A stretch of DNA of 16,228 bases from an uncultured Anaerolineae bacterium (GTDB lineage: Bacteria > Chloroflexota > Anaerolineae > Anaerolineales > UBA11858): assembly GCA_937893815.1 (NCBI GenBank), contig CALCSH010000550.1:1-16228 (forward strand), read 5' to 3'. Below, one piece after another: positions 1-5,269 of this stretch (its first letter is position 1; every line of letters begins with the position of its first letter). Made by a program: the position numbers and the translations under genes. Below the pieces are notes generated by a model that saw only the letters and a list, made by a program, of their open reading frames with translations, was not told the DNA's origin and did not search any database.

Positions 1-73
1 TAGGGGTATAGGGCGTGCGGAGCACGCCCTATACCCCTAAATCTGGACAACTACCGGGGATTCCCAGAGACCC
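1..73. repeat. Palindromic mobile-like element, copy 1 (cut by window start)
   Basis: Bases 1-18 and 22-39 are perfect reverse complements around a 3-base loop (gga), so the core is an 18-bp hairpin. Bases 19-73, read on the minus strand, align along their whole length with 11192-11246, with about nine mismatches in 55 positions. The outer end reads GTCTCTGGGAATCC in both copies. The distance from loop centre to outer end is the same (about 54 bases), so the right boundary near 73 is well supported. The left arm lies outside the window. It carries no open reading frame and is best read as a non-autonomous palindromic (MITE- or REP-like) element. Confidence 0.8.
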
Positions 74-162
74 CCTTCGTCCATTATCCATTTTCCTTGT
101 GCGTCGTGTATTAATGAGATCATAACCATCCAATAGTCGTCAGCGTGTAGAGAATTTGATCC

Positions 163-492
163 ATGAATAATACTGAGATATTAGAGCATACCCAACAATT
201 ATTAGCAGACTCACTGCTTAACGGGGAAAGCGTAGATGAGAAAATCCGTTACTTACTCAAGGAAGAATATTTGCGTCGGTTGGCGCAATACCGGCGTGTC
301 GTTTTTTTGTTAGGTCAAAAATATGGCGTGAGTTTCGACGAGTTTGTTTCTCAACGGGTAGTTCAGCAAGAAAATTTTAGTTGGCACGTTGAGACGGATG
401 CGATGGATTGGGAAACAGCCGTCAGTGGCATAAAAACGATGGAACGGAAATTGATGGCTTTGGGGAATGTAAATCATGCACAAGACAAGTGA
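163..492 (+). CDS. Small antitoxin-like protein, first gene of module A
   Basis: A 109-residue acidic, mostly helical protein that I cannot assign to a named family. It is homologous to the protein at 1317-1631 (minus): both have a QKY-x-x-SF-x-x-F block at about residues 52-62, then an aromatic/VE-x-D-x-x-(D/E)W block at about residues 75-84 and a final charged helix. It overlaps the next gene by 17 bases, the classic compact layout of a two-gene toxin-antitoxin operon with the antitoxin first. No helix-turn-helix was recognised, so it may act by binding its partner rather than as a typical DNA-binding antitoxin. The start ATG at 163 has only a weak purine-rich site (agag) upstream. The antitoxin role is inferred from gene order, size and the parallel with the other two modules. 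Confidence 0.7.
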   Translation: MNNTEILEHTQQLLADSLLNGESVDEKIRYLLKEEYLRRLAQYRRVVFLLGQKYGVSFDEFVSQRVVQQENFSWHVETDAMDWETAVSGIKTMERKLMALGNVNHAQDK

Positions 493-832
493 CCTGCTTG
501 TTGTGGCACAGGAAGCTTTTCAAAAGGTCTGGTTTGTGCAAGCACTCGATGTTTTTGAACGAACAGACCAGACACTATCTATTCGGTTGACGATCAAAAC
601 AGGGCTTTTTGTTCAAGCTTTTATGGGTGAAATCACCGGGTCATTATATTTTGCTTTGATCGAAGGGCGGCAGCGCATTTTTGGAGTGGATCGAGAATCG
701 GGGGAATGGCATGAGCATCCATTCGGTACCCCTGAGAAACATAGACCTCTGGAAGAAGGGCTGGAACCCAAGCCCCTGTTGAAGTTTCTTGCAAAAGTCG
801 AAGAGATAGTGTTGGAAGACAACCTGATCTAG
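476..832 (+). CDS. Small toxin-like protein, second gene of module A (TumE-like fold suspected)
   Basis: A 118-residue protein starting inside the end of the upstream gene (ATG at 476, upstream stop at 490-492). The central part predicts beta strands followed by RIFG-x-D, then a WH-x-HPF-x-x-P-x-x-H signature at about residues 79-93. The same order of motifs occurs in 987-1286 (minus), which is clearly its paralogue. The restored TumE-like protein of module C has a looser version: a strand ending FVDVWY, a DN pair, a W, then a FPRHFH segment. I infer a TumE-related toxin, but the catalytic or binding role of the His/Trp residues is unknown. No membrane segment or signal peptide is visible. 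The gene looks intact. Confidence 0.68.
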   Translation: MHKTSDLLVVAQEAFQKVWFVQALDVFERTDQTLSIRLTIKTGLFVQAFMGEITGSLYFALIEGRQRIFGVDRESGEWHEHPFGTPEKHRPLEEGLEPKPLLKFLAKVEEIVLEDNLI

Positions 833-858
833 CAGTTTGTCGGAGAAAGGATCAGGGG

Positions 859-886
859 ACACAGATTTACAGGATTTACACAGATT
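859..886. repeat. Short degenerate ACACAGATT repeat in the 833-986 gap
   Basis: ACACAGATTTA at 859-869 is followed by ACACAGATT at 878-886. It lies in the 154-bp space between the convergent ends of modules A and B. No clear Rho-independent terminator was seen in this space. Degenerate tracts of this style are common as intergenic filler in some bacterial genomes; no function is claimed. Confidence 0.45.
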
Positions 887-986
887 CTTGGGTGCTTCAA
901 GTTGAAAAATCCGTAGCGGCAAGTCTCGGGGCGCAATGATACGACGCATACAGAACGGTGGCAGCTTTGCTTGTGTTGGTCAGCCA

Positions 987-1286
987 TTATTTGGCAGTGT
1001 AATGTTGTTCGATAGAAATCAAAAAGTCACCGAATGCAACCTGTGTTGTTTTTTTGTGGTGAGCCGGGTTTCCAAACGGGTGAATATGCCAACCGATAAA
1101 GGCATTGTCTGCCCCAAATATTCGGGCACTATTTTCGATGAGTGCATAAGAACATTTTCCCGTATCGGAGTTATAGAAAACATCTACAAAAGTGCCATAA
1201 GATAGCGCAACTCGAACTTTTACGACTGTGTTATCCAGTATTTGGGTTATGGTATGAAAGCACAATGGGCGATTGATTGCAATCAT
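987..1286 (-). CDS. Small toxin-like protein, second gene of module B
   Basis: A 99-residue protein and a paralogue of 476-832. Shared features are a GTFVDVFY strand at about residues 30-38, TGK-x-SYALI, RIFGADN, and WH-x-HPFGNP-x-H at about residues 69-79. It follows the antitoxin-like gene 1317-1631 with a 30-base gap rather than an overlap. The two genes are in the same reading frame, separated by the TAA at 1317-1319, and no Shine-Dalgarno sequence is visible before the ATG at 1286, so the true start or coupling mechanism is uncertain. The module faces module A tail to tail. Function as a toxin is inferred from module layout and from resemblance to the TumE-like protein of module C. Confidence 0.68.
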   Translation of the reverse strand: MIAINRPLCFHTITQILDNTVVKVRVALSYGTFVDVFYNSDTGKCSYALIENSARIFGADNAFIGWHIHPFGNPAHHKKTTQVAFGDFLISIEQHYTAK

Positions 1287-1316
1287 GCTGAACGTTGTGT
1301 GCGAATTCGAATGCGT

Positions 1317-1631
1317 TTAGATGAGCCATTGCCCAATTGCCTCAAGATTTTTTTTGCGACTTACTAATCCATCCCACTCTAAGAAATCGCTTTCGACTTC
1401 ATAAGAAAACTGTTCAGGAATAGCGCCTGTTTCGCTGCGAGCCAGAAACTGTTCAAAAGACATCTTGTATTTTTGCTCCAGTGAAGCGATAGCCTCTTCA
1501 ACAATCGCTAACCGGTACCGGAGTGCATCTTTCAAGGCAATCAGCAAAGCAATCTCAGCCTGGGGTTCTCCAGTGAGTTCACTTAAGGCTTGCAAGGCTA
1601 TTTTGGGAATGGTTGGCGTGAAAGTAGTCAT
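1317..1631 (-). CDS. Small antitoxin-like protein, first gene of module B
   Basis: A 104-residue, largely helical protein homologous to 163-492, with LEQKYKMSFEQF and FSYEVESDFLEWD as the best matching blocks. The ATG at 1631 is preceded on the minus strand by a good ribosome binding site, AAGGAG, ending about 10 bases upstream, which fixes the start. A TATAAT box on the minus strand (1667-1672) lies about 35 bases further upstream, so the module probably has its own promoter. No DNA-binding motif is evident. The antitoxin role is inferred from position and from homology with the first gene of module A. Confidence 0.7.
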   Translation of the reverse strand: MTTFTPTIPKIALQALSELTGEPQAEIALLIALKDALRYRLAIVEEAIASLEQKYKMSFEQFLARSETGAIPEQFSYEVESDFLEWDGLVSRKKNLEAIGQWLI

Positions 1632-1666
1632 TTGTCCGGGCTCCTTTTCGGGTGTTGCTTACACAT

Positions 1667-1672
1667 ATTATA
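1667..1672 (-). promoter_or_regulatory. -10 box of module B promoter
   Basis: On the minus strand this reads TATAAT, about 35 bases upstream of the ATG at 1631. No convincing -35 hexamer at 16-18 bases spacing was found. Perfect -10 boxes without a clear -35 recur across this window (2040, 3200, 7836, 15552). Confidence 0.5.
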
Positions 1673-1751
1673 CAGTATACGCCTTATGGGAAATTGAATT
1701 AGGCAGATTGGGTGAACGATGCTGTGTGACGAAGTGGGAGGGAGCGTACTA

Positions 1752-1863
1752 GGGCCACGGGGGCCATCGCGGAGTGAAACGGAGCATACCCGAAGGGTGC
1801 GGAATAGCACGGAAAAGCACGGACAAACACGGGGCCACGGAAAGGCCACGGAATTACACGGAA
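1752..1863. repeat. CACGG-rich intergenic repeat, copy 1
   Basis: A stretch of short imperfect CACGG/CACGGA units. It shares with 2974-3082 a 20-base identity (ggacaaacacggggccacgg at 1821-1840 and 3024-3043), the 14-mer gggccatcgcggag (1761-1774 and 3068-3081), and near-identical CACGGAAAAGCACGGACA / CACGGAAAGCACGGACA tracts. A small hairpin (gcataccc gaa gggtgc) sits at about 1784-1800. It is noncoding; the frame open through it is low-complexity. With copy 2 it brackets module C. Confidence 0.6.
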
Positions 1864-2106
1864 GGTTTTTCAGTGTGATCCCGCCTGTGCCCCGGCAGGG
1901 GTATGTGATTCAGTCCCTAAAGGGATGCTGCGCGATGGCCTGGTTCTGTGGCTGGGATGAGCAGGTAGGGGCGATGCGTGGATTGAGGGTGATCCTTGGA
2001 AATTTGATGGGGGAAAGGAAACAAGGGATGTGCATGGGGTATAATCATCGTGCAGTCTGAATGAGTGTGCTTGGATTGTTGATGAGCAGGATAGGAAGAG
2101 ATAAAA
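1864..2106. other. Intergenic stretch upstream of module C
   Basis: Apart from the TATAAT box at 2040-2045 and the ribosome binding site before 2107, I see nothing recognisable here. The open frame that crosses it has the low-complexity look of translated repeats and no homologue in the window. Together with 1632-1863 it makes a gap of about 475 bases without a gene. Confidence 0.5.
2040..2045 (+). promoter_or_regulatory. -10 box of module C promoter
   Basis: TATAAT preceded by GGGG, about 61 bases upstream of the ATG at 2107. No good -35 was found. The implied 5' leader of about 55 bases would include the Shine-Dalgarno sequence AGGAAGAG near 2092-2099. Confidence 0.45.
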
Positions 2107-2400
2107 ATGACTTTACGAACAACTGAAATCCTGAGTGATGTCGCTGACGAACTTCACATGCCTGAAGATGATTTGATTCGGATGGGGGTACACAGTTATC
2201 TTGAACGTCAATTTCGATCTATTCAAGCAGAAATATTTGCTTTGCTTAGTCGTCACAATGTTGCTAGTGTTGAAGATATGGAAGAACACTATCGCAACGG
2301 CTTGCTTGAAGAAGCGGACACCTGGCAGGATTTGCAGCGTCTGGACCATTTAGAATACAAGCGAGATCGTCTTCAGCAACTGCTTGAAATACTTTCATGA
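2107..2400 (+). CDS. Antitoxin-like protein preceding a TumE-family gene (module C)
   Basis: A 97-residue acidic, helical protein. Its C-terminal half (residues about 50-97) has the pattern short loop, ASVEDMEE, a Gly-Leu turn, TWQDL, then a charged helix, which loosely parallels the antitoxin-like proteins of modules A and B. The start ATG at 2107 has a good AGGAAGAG ribosome binding site. Its stop overlaps the start of the next gene (ATGA at 2397-2400), so translation is coupled. TumE toxins are usually paired with an upstream antitoxin; this one shows no obvious helix-turn-helix and so may not be a TumA of the described type. The role is inferred from context. Confidence 0.7.
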   Translation: MTLRTTEILSDVADELHMPEDDLIRMGVHSYLERQFRSIQAEIFALLSRHNVASVEDMEEHYRNGLLEEADTWQDLQRLDHLEYKRDRLQQLLEILS

Positions 2401-2904
2401 CACATATTGATATCGCGAGATTACGCGAAATTGCCGAAGTTGAGTACCCAGACATCGTAGTCGAGACGATCATTCCCGATATCAACGAATTGAGGATCAT
2501 CTTTAATGATGGCAGTTTTGTAGACGTATGGTATTCATGTCTCTACTGCAAAAAGCCGATGACGGAGATGTCCGCCGGAATATATGGGGGTGGTGGCTTC
2601 GCCACCACCCCCATATATTCCGGCGGGAACACCTGCACGGTAGTTTTTTCAGTGGAGTCATTCATTGAAACTGGTTGGTCGCTACAGCTATCATTGGGAA
2701 CGGCGGGCAATGGATAGGACGATCTACCGGCACGATAACGCACCGCATAGGCGTTGGGAATCCGTCAAGAGTTTCCCGCGACATTTTCACGATGGGAATG
2801 AAACCAATGTGGTTGAAAGTACCATCAGCAGCAATCCACAGGAAGCGCTGCGAGAATTTTTGACCTTTGTGCGGGAGAAAATAACTCAACCTGATAGGCG
2901 ATAG
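2397..2904 (+). pseudogene. TumE-family (DUF6516-like) toxin gene split by a palindromic element
   Basis: The reading frame from 2397 is normal up to codon 47 (…FVDVWYS), then runs into a 121-bp hairpin element (2539-2659) and ends as an unrelated 106-residue product at 2717. The missing part of the gene continues downstream to 2904. Deleting one 6-bp direct repeat plus the element (127 bases, 2539-2665) joins the halves exactly in frame as VDVWYSLKLVGRYSYHWERR. This gives a 126-residue protein with TumE-family hallmarks: DGSFVDVW, GRYSYHWERR, IYRHDNAPH, W, FPRHFHDG, NVVES, and a C-terminal REFLTFVR helix. Family recognition is from memory of TumE-like sequences, not from a search. As it stands the gene should not make a functional toxin. 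The C-terminal half could only be translated from a TTG near 2665, which I doubt. Confidence 0.83.
2539..2659. mobile_element. 121-bp palindromic non-autonomous element inserted in the TumE-like gene
   Basis: The core is a perfect 26-bp stem with a 3-base loop: 2571-2596 pairs with 2600-2625. The arms continue as an imperfect inverted repeat to the ends. The left end reads GTCTCTACTGCAAAAA and the right end, read inwards on the minus strand, reads GACTCCACTGAAAAAA (13 of 16 identical). The element is flanked by direct repeats ATTCAT at 2533-2538 and 2660-2665, consistent with a target-site duplication. It has no gene, so mobilisation must be in trans. The right arm shares scattered blocks (G-x-CTCC, CT-x-CCGTG, TCCC) with the element at 11192-11299, suggesting a diverged member of the same family. 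Confidence 0.85.
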
Positions 2905-2973
2905 CTGCCCATTATCCCACTAATCTGGAACACTTCAAACGGATTGGGAATTTGCAAGTGGAGCGGTGCGCAG

Positions 2974-3082
2974 CCTCGCGGAGCATGCCCTTGGGTGCAC
3001 GCTTGAGTGAACCCAAAGGGTGTGGACAAACACGGGGCCACGGACGCGCACGGAAAGCACGGACAACGGGCCATCGCGGAGA
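2974..3082. repeat. CACGG-rich intergenic repeat, copy 2
   Basis: Same family as 1752-1863: it shares a 20-base identity at 3024-3043 and the 14-mer at 3068-3081. Compared with copy 1, the hairpin near its start is enlarged: CCCTTGGGT at 2988-2996 can pair with ACCCAAAGGG ending at 3020. It lies in the gap of about 300 bases between the TumE-like gene and the polysaccharide operon. Noncoding. Confidence 0.6.
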
Positions 3083-3196
3083 GGCACGCCCCTTTGTTCT
3101 TAACGGAGTGCTTCGCGAGAGTGCAGGCGGAATCTCACGGAGTCACTTTTCCACTTCCAAATAGCCTTGGGGGATTAAGGGGCGCGGCCTGCGGTA

Positions 3197-3205
3197 TGTT
3201 ATAAT
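3197..3205 (+). promoter_or_regulatory. Extended -10 promoter of the polysaccharide operon
   Basis: TGT-TATAAT at 3197-3205 matches an extended -10 element (TGN directly before TATAAT). No good -35 is seen. Transcription would start near 3212, about 77 bases before the ATG at 3289 and just before a possible short leader ORF at 3215. Confidence 0.55.
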
Positions 3206-3214
3206 CCGGCGGTT

Positions 3215-3292
3215 ATGCAAGAAATGCAAAACAATCGGTGCGATTGCCCGGAAACCGGATTATTCTGTAAAGAGGTCACCACAAGCCTATGA
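3215..3292 (+). CDS. Possible 25-residue leader peptide, Cys-containing
   Basis: An ATG at 3215 lies 9 bases after the -10 box, so its mRNA would be almost leaderless. The frame stays open for 25 codons and ends with TGA at 3290-3292, overlapping the ATG at 3289 of the next gene. The peptide has a C-x-C-P pair at residues 9-12 and a third Cys at residue 18 (RCDCPETGLFCKE). A 6-bp hairpin (3232-3237 with 3241-3246) lies inside it. The overlap suggests translational coupling, but a 25-codon open frame can arise by chance and the main gene has its own site (AAAGAGGT near 3269-3276). Treat as a candidate only. Confidence 0.3.
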   Translation: MQEMQNNRCDCPETGLFCKEVTTSL

Positions 3293-5190
3293 TTCGTCTT
3301 TGGCAAATTATTCTGGCGGATGCACTCCTGACGCTGCTTTCTATCACGGTGGGGTTGATGCTGCGGCTGGAGATCATCTATGTGGGGTATTTTTTCGCGG
3401 CCATCTGGCCGTATATTCTCTTTGTTGTGCCGCTGCGACCGGTGATATTTTATTTCACCGGAGTCTATAAGCGCATCTGGCGCTATGCCACCATCAAAGA
3501 TTATTTCCATTTTGGTTTTTCGCTTTTACTCGGATCCCTGATCATCGCCGCAGTGACGTTGGTCTGGCTATATCCGAGCTATATGGAAACCTTCCCGCGT
3601 TCGTTGTTGGCGATCGAAACGATTTTGAGTCTGGTTTTCCTGGGCGGCTTGCGCATCAGCCTGAAGATACTGGAGCATTTCCCCGGGGATGTGGATTGGA
3701 AAGCGCTGCAGTTGCCAGCGCCACGACGCGCTCTGATTGTTGGGGCGGGTTCTGCGGGTGCGCAGATGGTGCAAGAATTCGTGAAAAATCCGCACCTGGG
3801 TTACCAGCCGGTGGCTTTGCTGGATGATGACCCCAAGAAAATTGCGCGACGGGTGGGGGGCTTGCCGGTCTATGGGCCGTTGGTGCGTCTGCCCGAAGTC
3901 ATCGCCCGGCAGCAGATCGAAGAAGTTGTGATTGCCATGCCGAGTGCGCCTGCCCAGACCATCGAGAGTCTGAAAGGTGTTTGTCAGCAAGCGGGCATTT
4001 CGTGCGCTACGATGCCATCCATGAGCCGTTTCCTGGATGAGCCAGTTGATGAAGGCGGGTCTGATTTTCGTATCCCAATGGCGATGCCGGATGTGACCGG
4101 ACAGGAAATTCAGGCCGTTGTGCGTGTGATTCAGTCCCGCAATCTGAGCATTGGTTCGCAGGTTCGAGCGTTGGAGGCGATGGCTGCCGAGCAAGCCGGA
4201 GCCAACTATGCCGTGGCCGCCTCCAATGGCACGTCAGCGCTGCATATGGCGATGATCGCCGCCGGGGTAGCTCCCGGCGATGAGGTGATTACCTCCCCCT
4301 TTAGTTTTGTCGCCTCGGCCAATTGCATCCGCTACCAGCAGGCCACGCCGGTTTTCGCCGATATTGACCCGGTCACCTTGAATATTTCCCCGGAAAAGAT
4401 CGAGGCCGCCATCACCGAGCGCACCAAAGCGATTATCCCGGTGCATGTGTTTGGGCAGCCCGCAGATATGGATGCCATTCACGAGATCGCTCAGCGGCAT
4501 GATTTGCTGGTGATTGAAGATGCCGCAGAAGCCATCGGGGCGGAATATCGCGGCCACCGGGTGGGCACGCTGGGTAAGGCGGGGGTGTTTGCCTTTTACC
4601 CCAATAAGCAAATGACGACGGGCGAGGGGGCGGTGTTGGTGACCAATGACGAAGCGTGGGCCTGGCTTTTCCGTAGTCTGCGCAATCAGGGGCGTGATCA
4701 ATTCGATGAATGGCTCAATCATTCACGCCTGGGGTATAACTATCGCATGTCGGAACTCAATGCGGCGGTGGGCGTGGTGCAAATGCAGCGCCTGGATGAT
4801 TTTCTGGCGCGCAGAAATCAGGTGGCACAGTTGTATACTACCCGGGTGGCTGCGATTGAAGGGGTGTCTCCACTGACGATTGTCCCCGCGACCACCCGTA
4901 TGAGCTGGTTTGTGTATTCTGTGCGTTTTGAAGGAAACATCGATCGCAATAGGGTCATGCAGAAATTGGCCGAAATGGGCGTTCCGGCTCGGCCCTATTT
5001 TTCGCCGATCCACTTGCAGCCGTTTTATCAGCGGGACTATGGCTTCCAGCAAGGTGATTACCCCGAAGCGGAGGCGGCTGGGAACTCAATTTTGGCGCTG
5101 CCGTTTTATACGAATATGAACGCCGATGAAGTCGAGATCGTTTGCGGCGCGCTGCAGGAAGCCGTCCACGAGTCATATCGCACAGAATAA
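3289..5190 (+). CDS. CapD/WbpM-type membrane and Rossmann half fused to a DegT/DnrJ/EryC1 sugar aminotransferase
   Basis: 633 residues in three parts. Residues 1-130 hold about four membrane segments of the type found at the N terminus of CapD/FlaA1/WbpM nucleotide-sugar dehydratases. Residues 146-255 form a Rossmann domain with G152-x-G154-x-x-G157. Residues 260-630 are a DegT/DnrJ/EryC1 PLP-dependent aminotransferase: NGTSALH loop, D411 in EDAAEA for the pyridine ring, Lys440 in FYPNKQMTTGEG as the Schiff-base lysine, and a C-terminal LPFYTNM segment. In the usual CapD family an SDR 4,6-dehydratase follows the Rossmann part; here the aminotransferase takes its place. The likely job is making an amino-sugar nucleotide at the membrane for exopolysaccharide, with the keto-sugar supplied by a dehydratase encoded elsewhere. 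It is the first gene of the operon; a GAGGT site lies 12 bases before the ATG. Confidence 0.88.
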   Translation: MIRLWQIILADALLTLLSITVGLMLRLEIIYVGYFFAAIWPYILFVVPLRPVIFYFTGVYKRIWRYATIKDYFHFGFSLLLGSLIIAAVTLVWLYPSYMETFPRSLLAIETILSLVFLGGLRISLKILEHFPGDVDWKALQLPAPRRALIVGAGSAGAQMVQEFVKNPHLGYQPVALLDDDPKKIARRVGGLPVYGPLVRLPEVIARQQIEEVVIAMPSAPAQTIESLKGVCQQAGISCATMPSMSRFLDEPVDEGGSDFRIPMAMPDVTGQEIQAVVRVIQSRNLSIGSQVRALEAMAAEQAGANYAVAASNGTSALHMAMIAAGVAPGDEVITSPFSFVASANCIRYQQATPVFADIDPVTLNISPEKIEAAITERTKAIIPVHVFGQPADMDAIHEIAQRHDLLVIEDAAEAIGAEYRGHRVGTLGKAGVFAFYPNKQMTTGEGAVLVTNDEAWAWLFRSLRNQGRDQFDEWLNHSRLGYNYRMSELNAAVGVVQMQRLDDFLARRNQVAQLYTTRVAAIEGVSPLTIVPATTRMSWFVYSVRFEGNIDRNRVMQKLAEMGVPARPYFSPIHLQPFYQRDYGFQQGDYPEAEAAGNSILALPFYTNMNADEVEIVCGALQEAVHESYRTE

Positions 5191-5269
5191 CAGGTTGTGA
5201 TTGATTCGACTTCTTGGTTGGTACTGTGGCATTGTCAAGTTAAGGTTCGAACATTTCCCCCCTACATTG

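Noticed and set aside
936..1205. Plus-strand open frame of 89 codons across the end of module B
   Set aside because: It is antisense to the module B toxin-like gene, which has a clear paralogue at 476-832.
1719..2060. Plus-strand open frame of 113 codons through the intergenic repeat upstream of module C
   Set aside because: It is translated CACGG repeat and adjoining noncoding sequence, with a low-complexity N-terminal half and no ribosome binding site or homologue seen.
2571..2625. Hairpin at 2571-2625 as a transcription terminator
   Set aside because: It lies inside a reading frame, has no T-run directly after the stem, and is part of a longer inverted repeat with flanking direct repeats, so an inserted element explains it better.
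2665..2904. Independent 79-residue gene starting at TTG 2665
   Set aside because: It is better explained as the 3' half of the TumE-like gene, because removing the element and one direct repeat joins it exactly to the 5' half.
1752..3082. CRISPR array suggested by repeated CACGG units
   Set aside because: Units are 5-12 bases, irregular and without uniform spacers; these are degenerate intergenic repeats.
3206..3288. Riboswitch in the leader of the polysaccharide operon (for example c-di-GMP)
   Set aside because: Only a 6-bp hairpin and a partial outer stem whose 5' arm lies in the -10 box were found; no conserved riboswitch core was recognised.
3568..4194. Long minus-strand open frame (208 codons) inside the aminotransferase fusion gene
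   Set aside because: It is rich in His, Arg and Gln, as expected from the reverse complement of a GC-biased coding strand. The plus-strand gene over it is unambiguous.
5201..5269. TTG start extending the O-antigen ligase by 23 residues
   Set aside because: The extension is not typical of the family N terminus and lacks a good ribosome binding site; ATG 5270 gives a basic-then-hydrophobic start. Not fully excluded.
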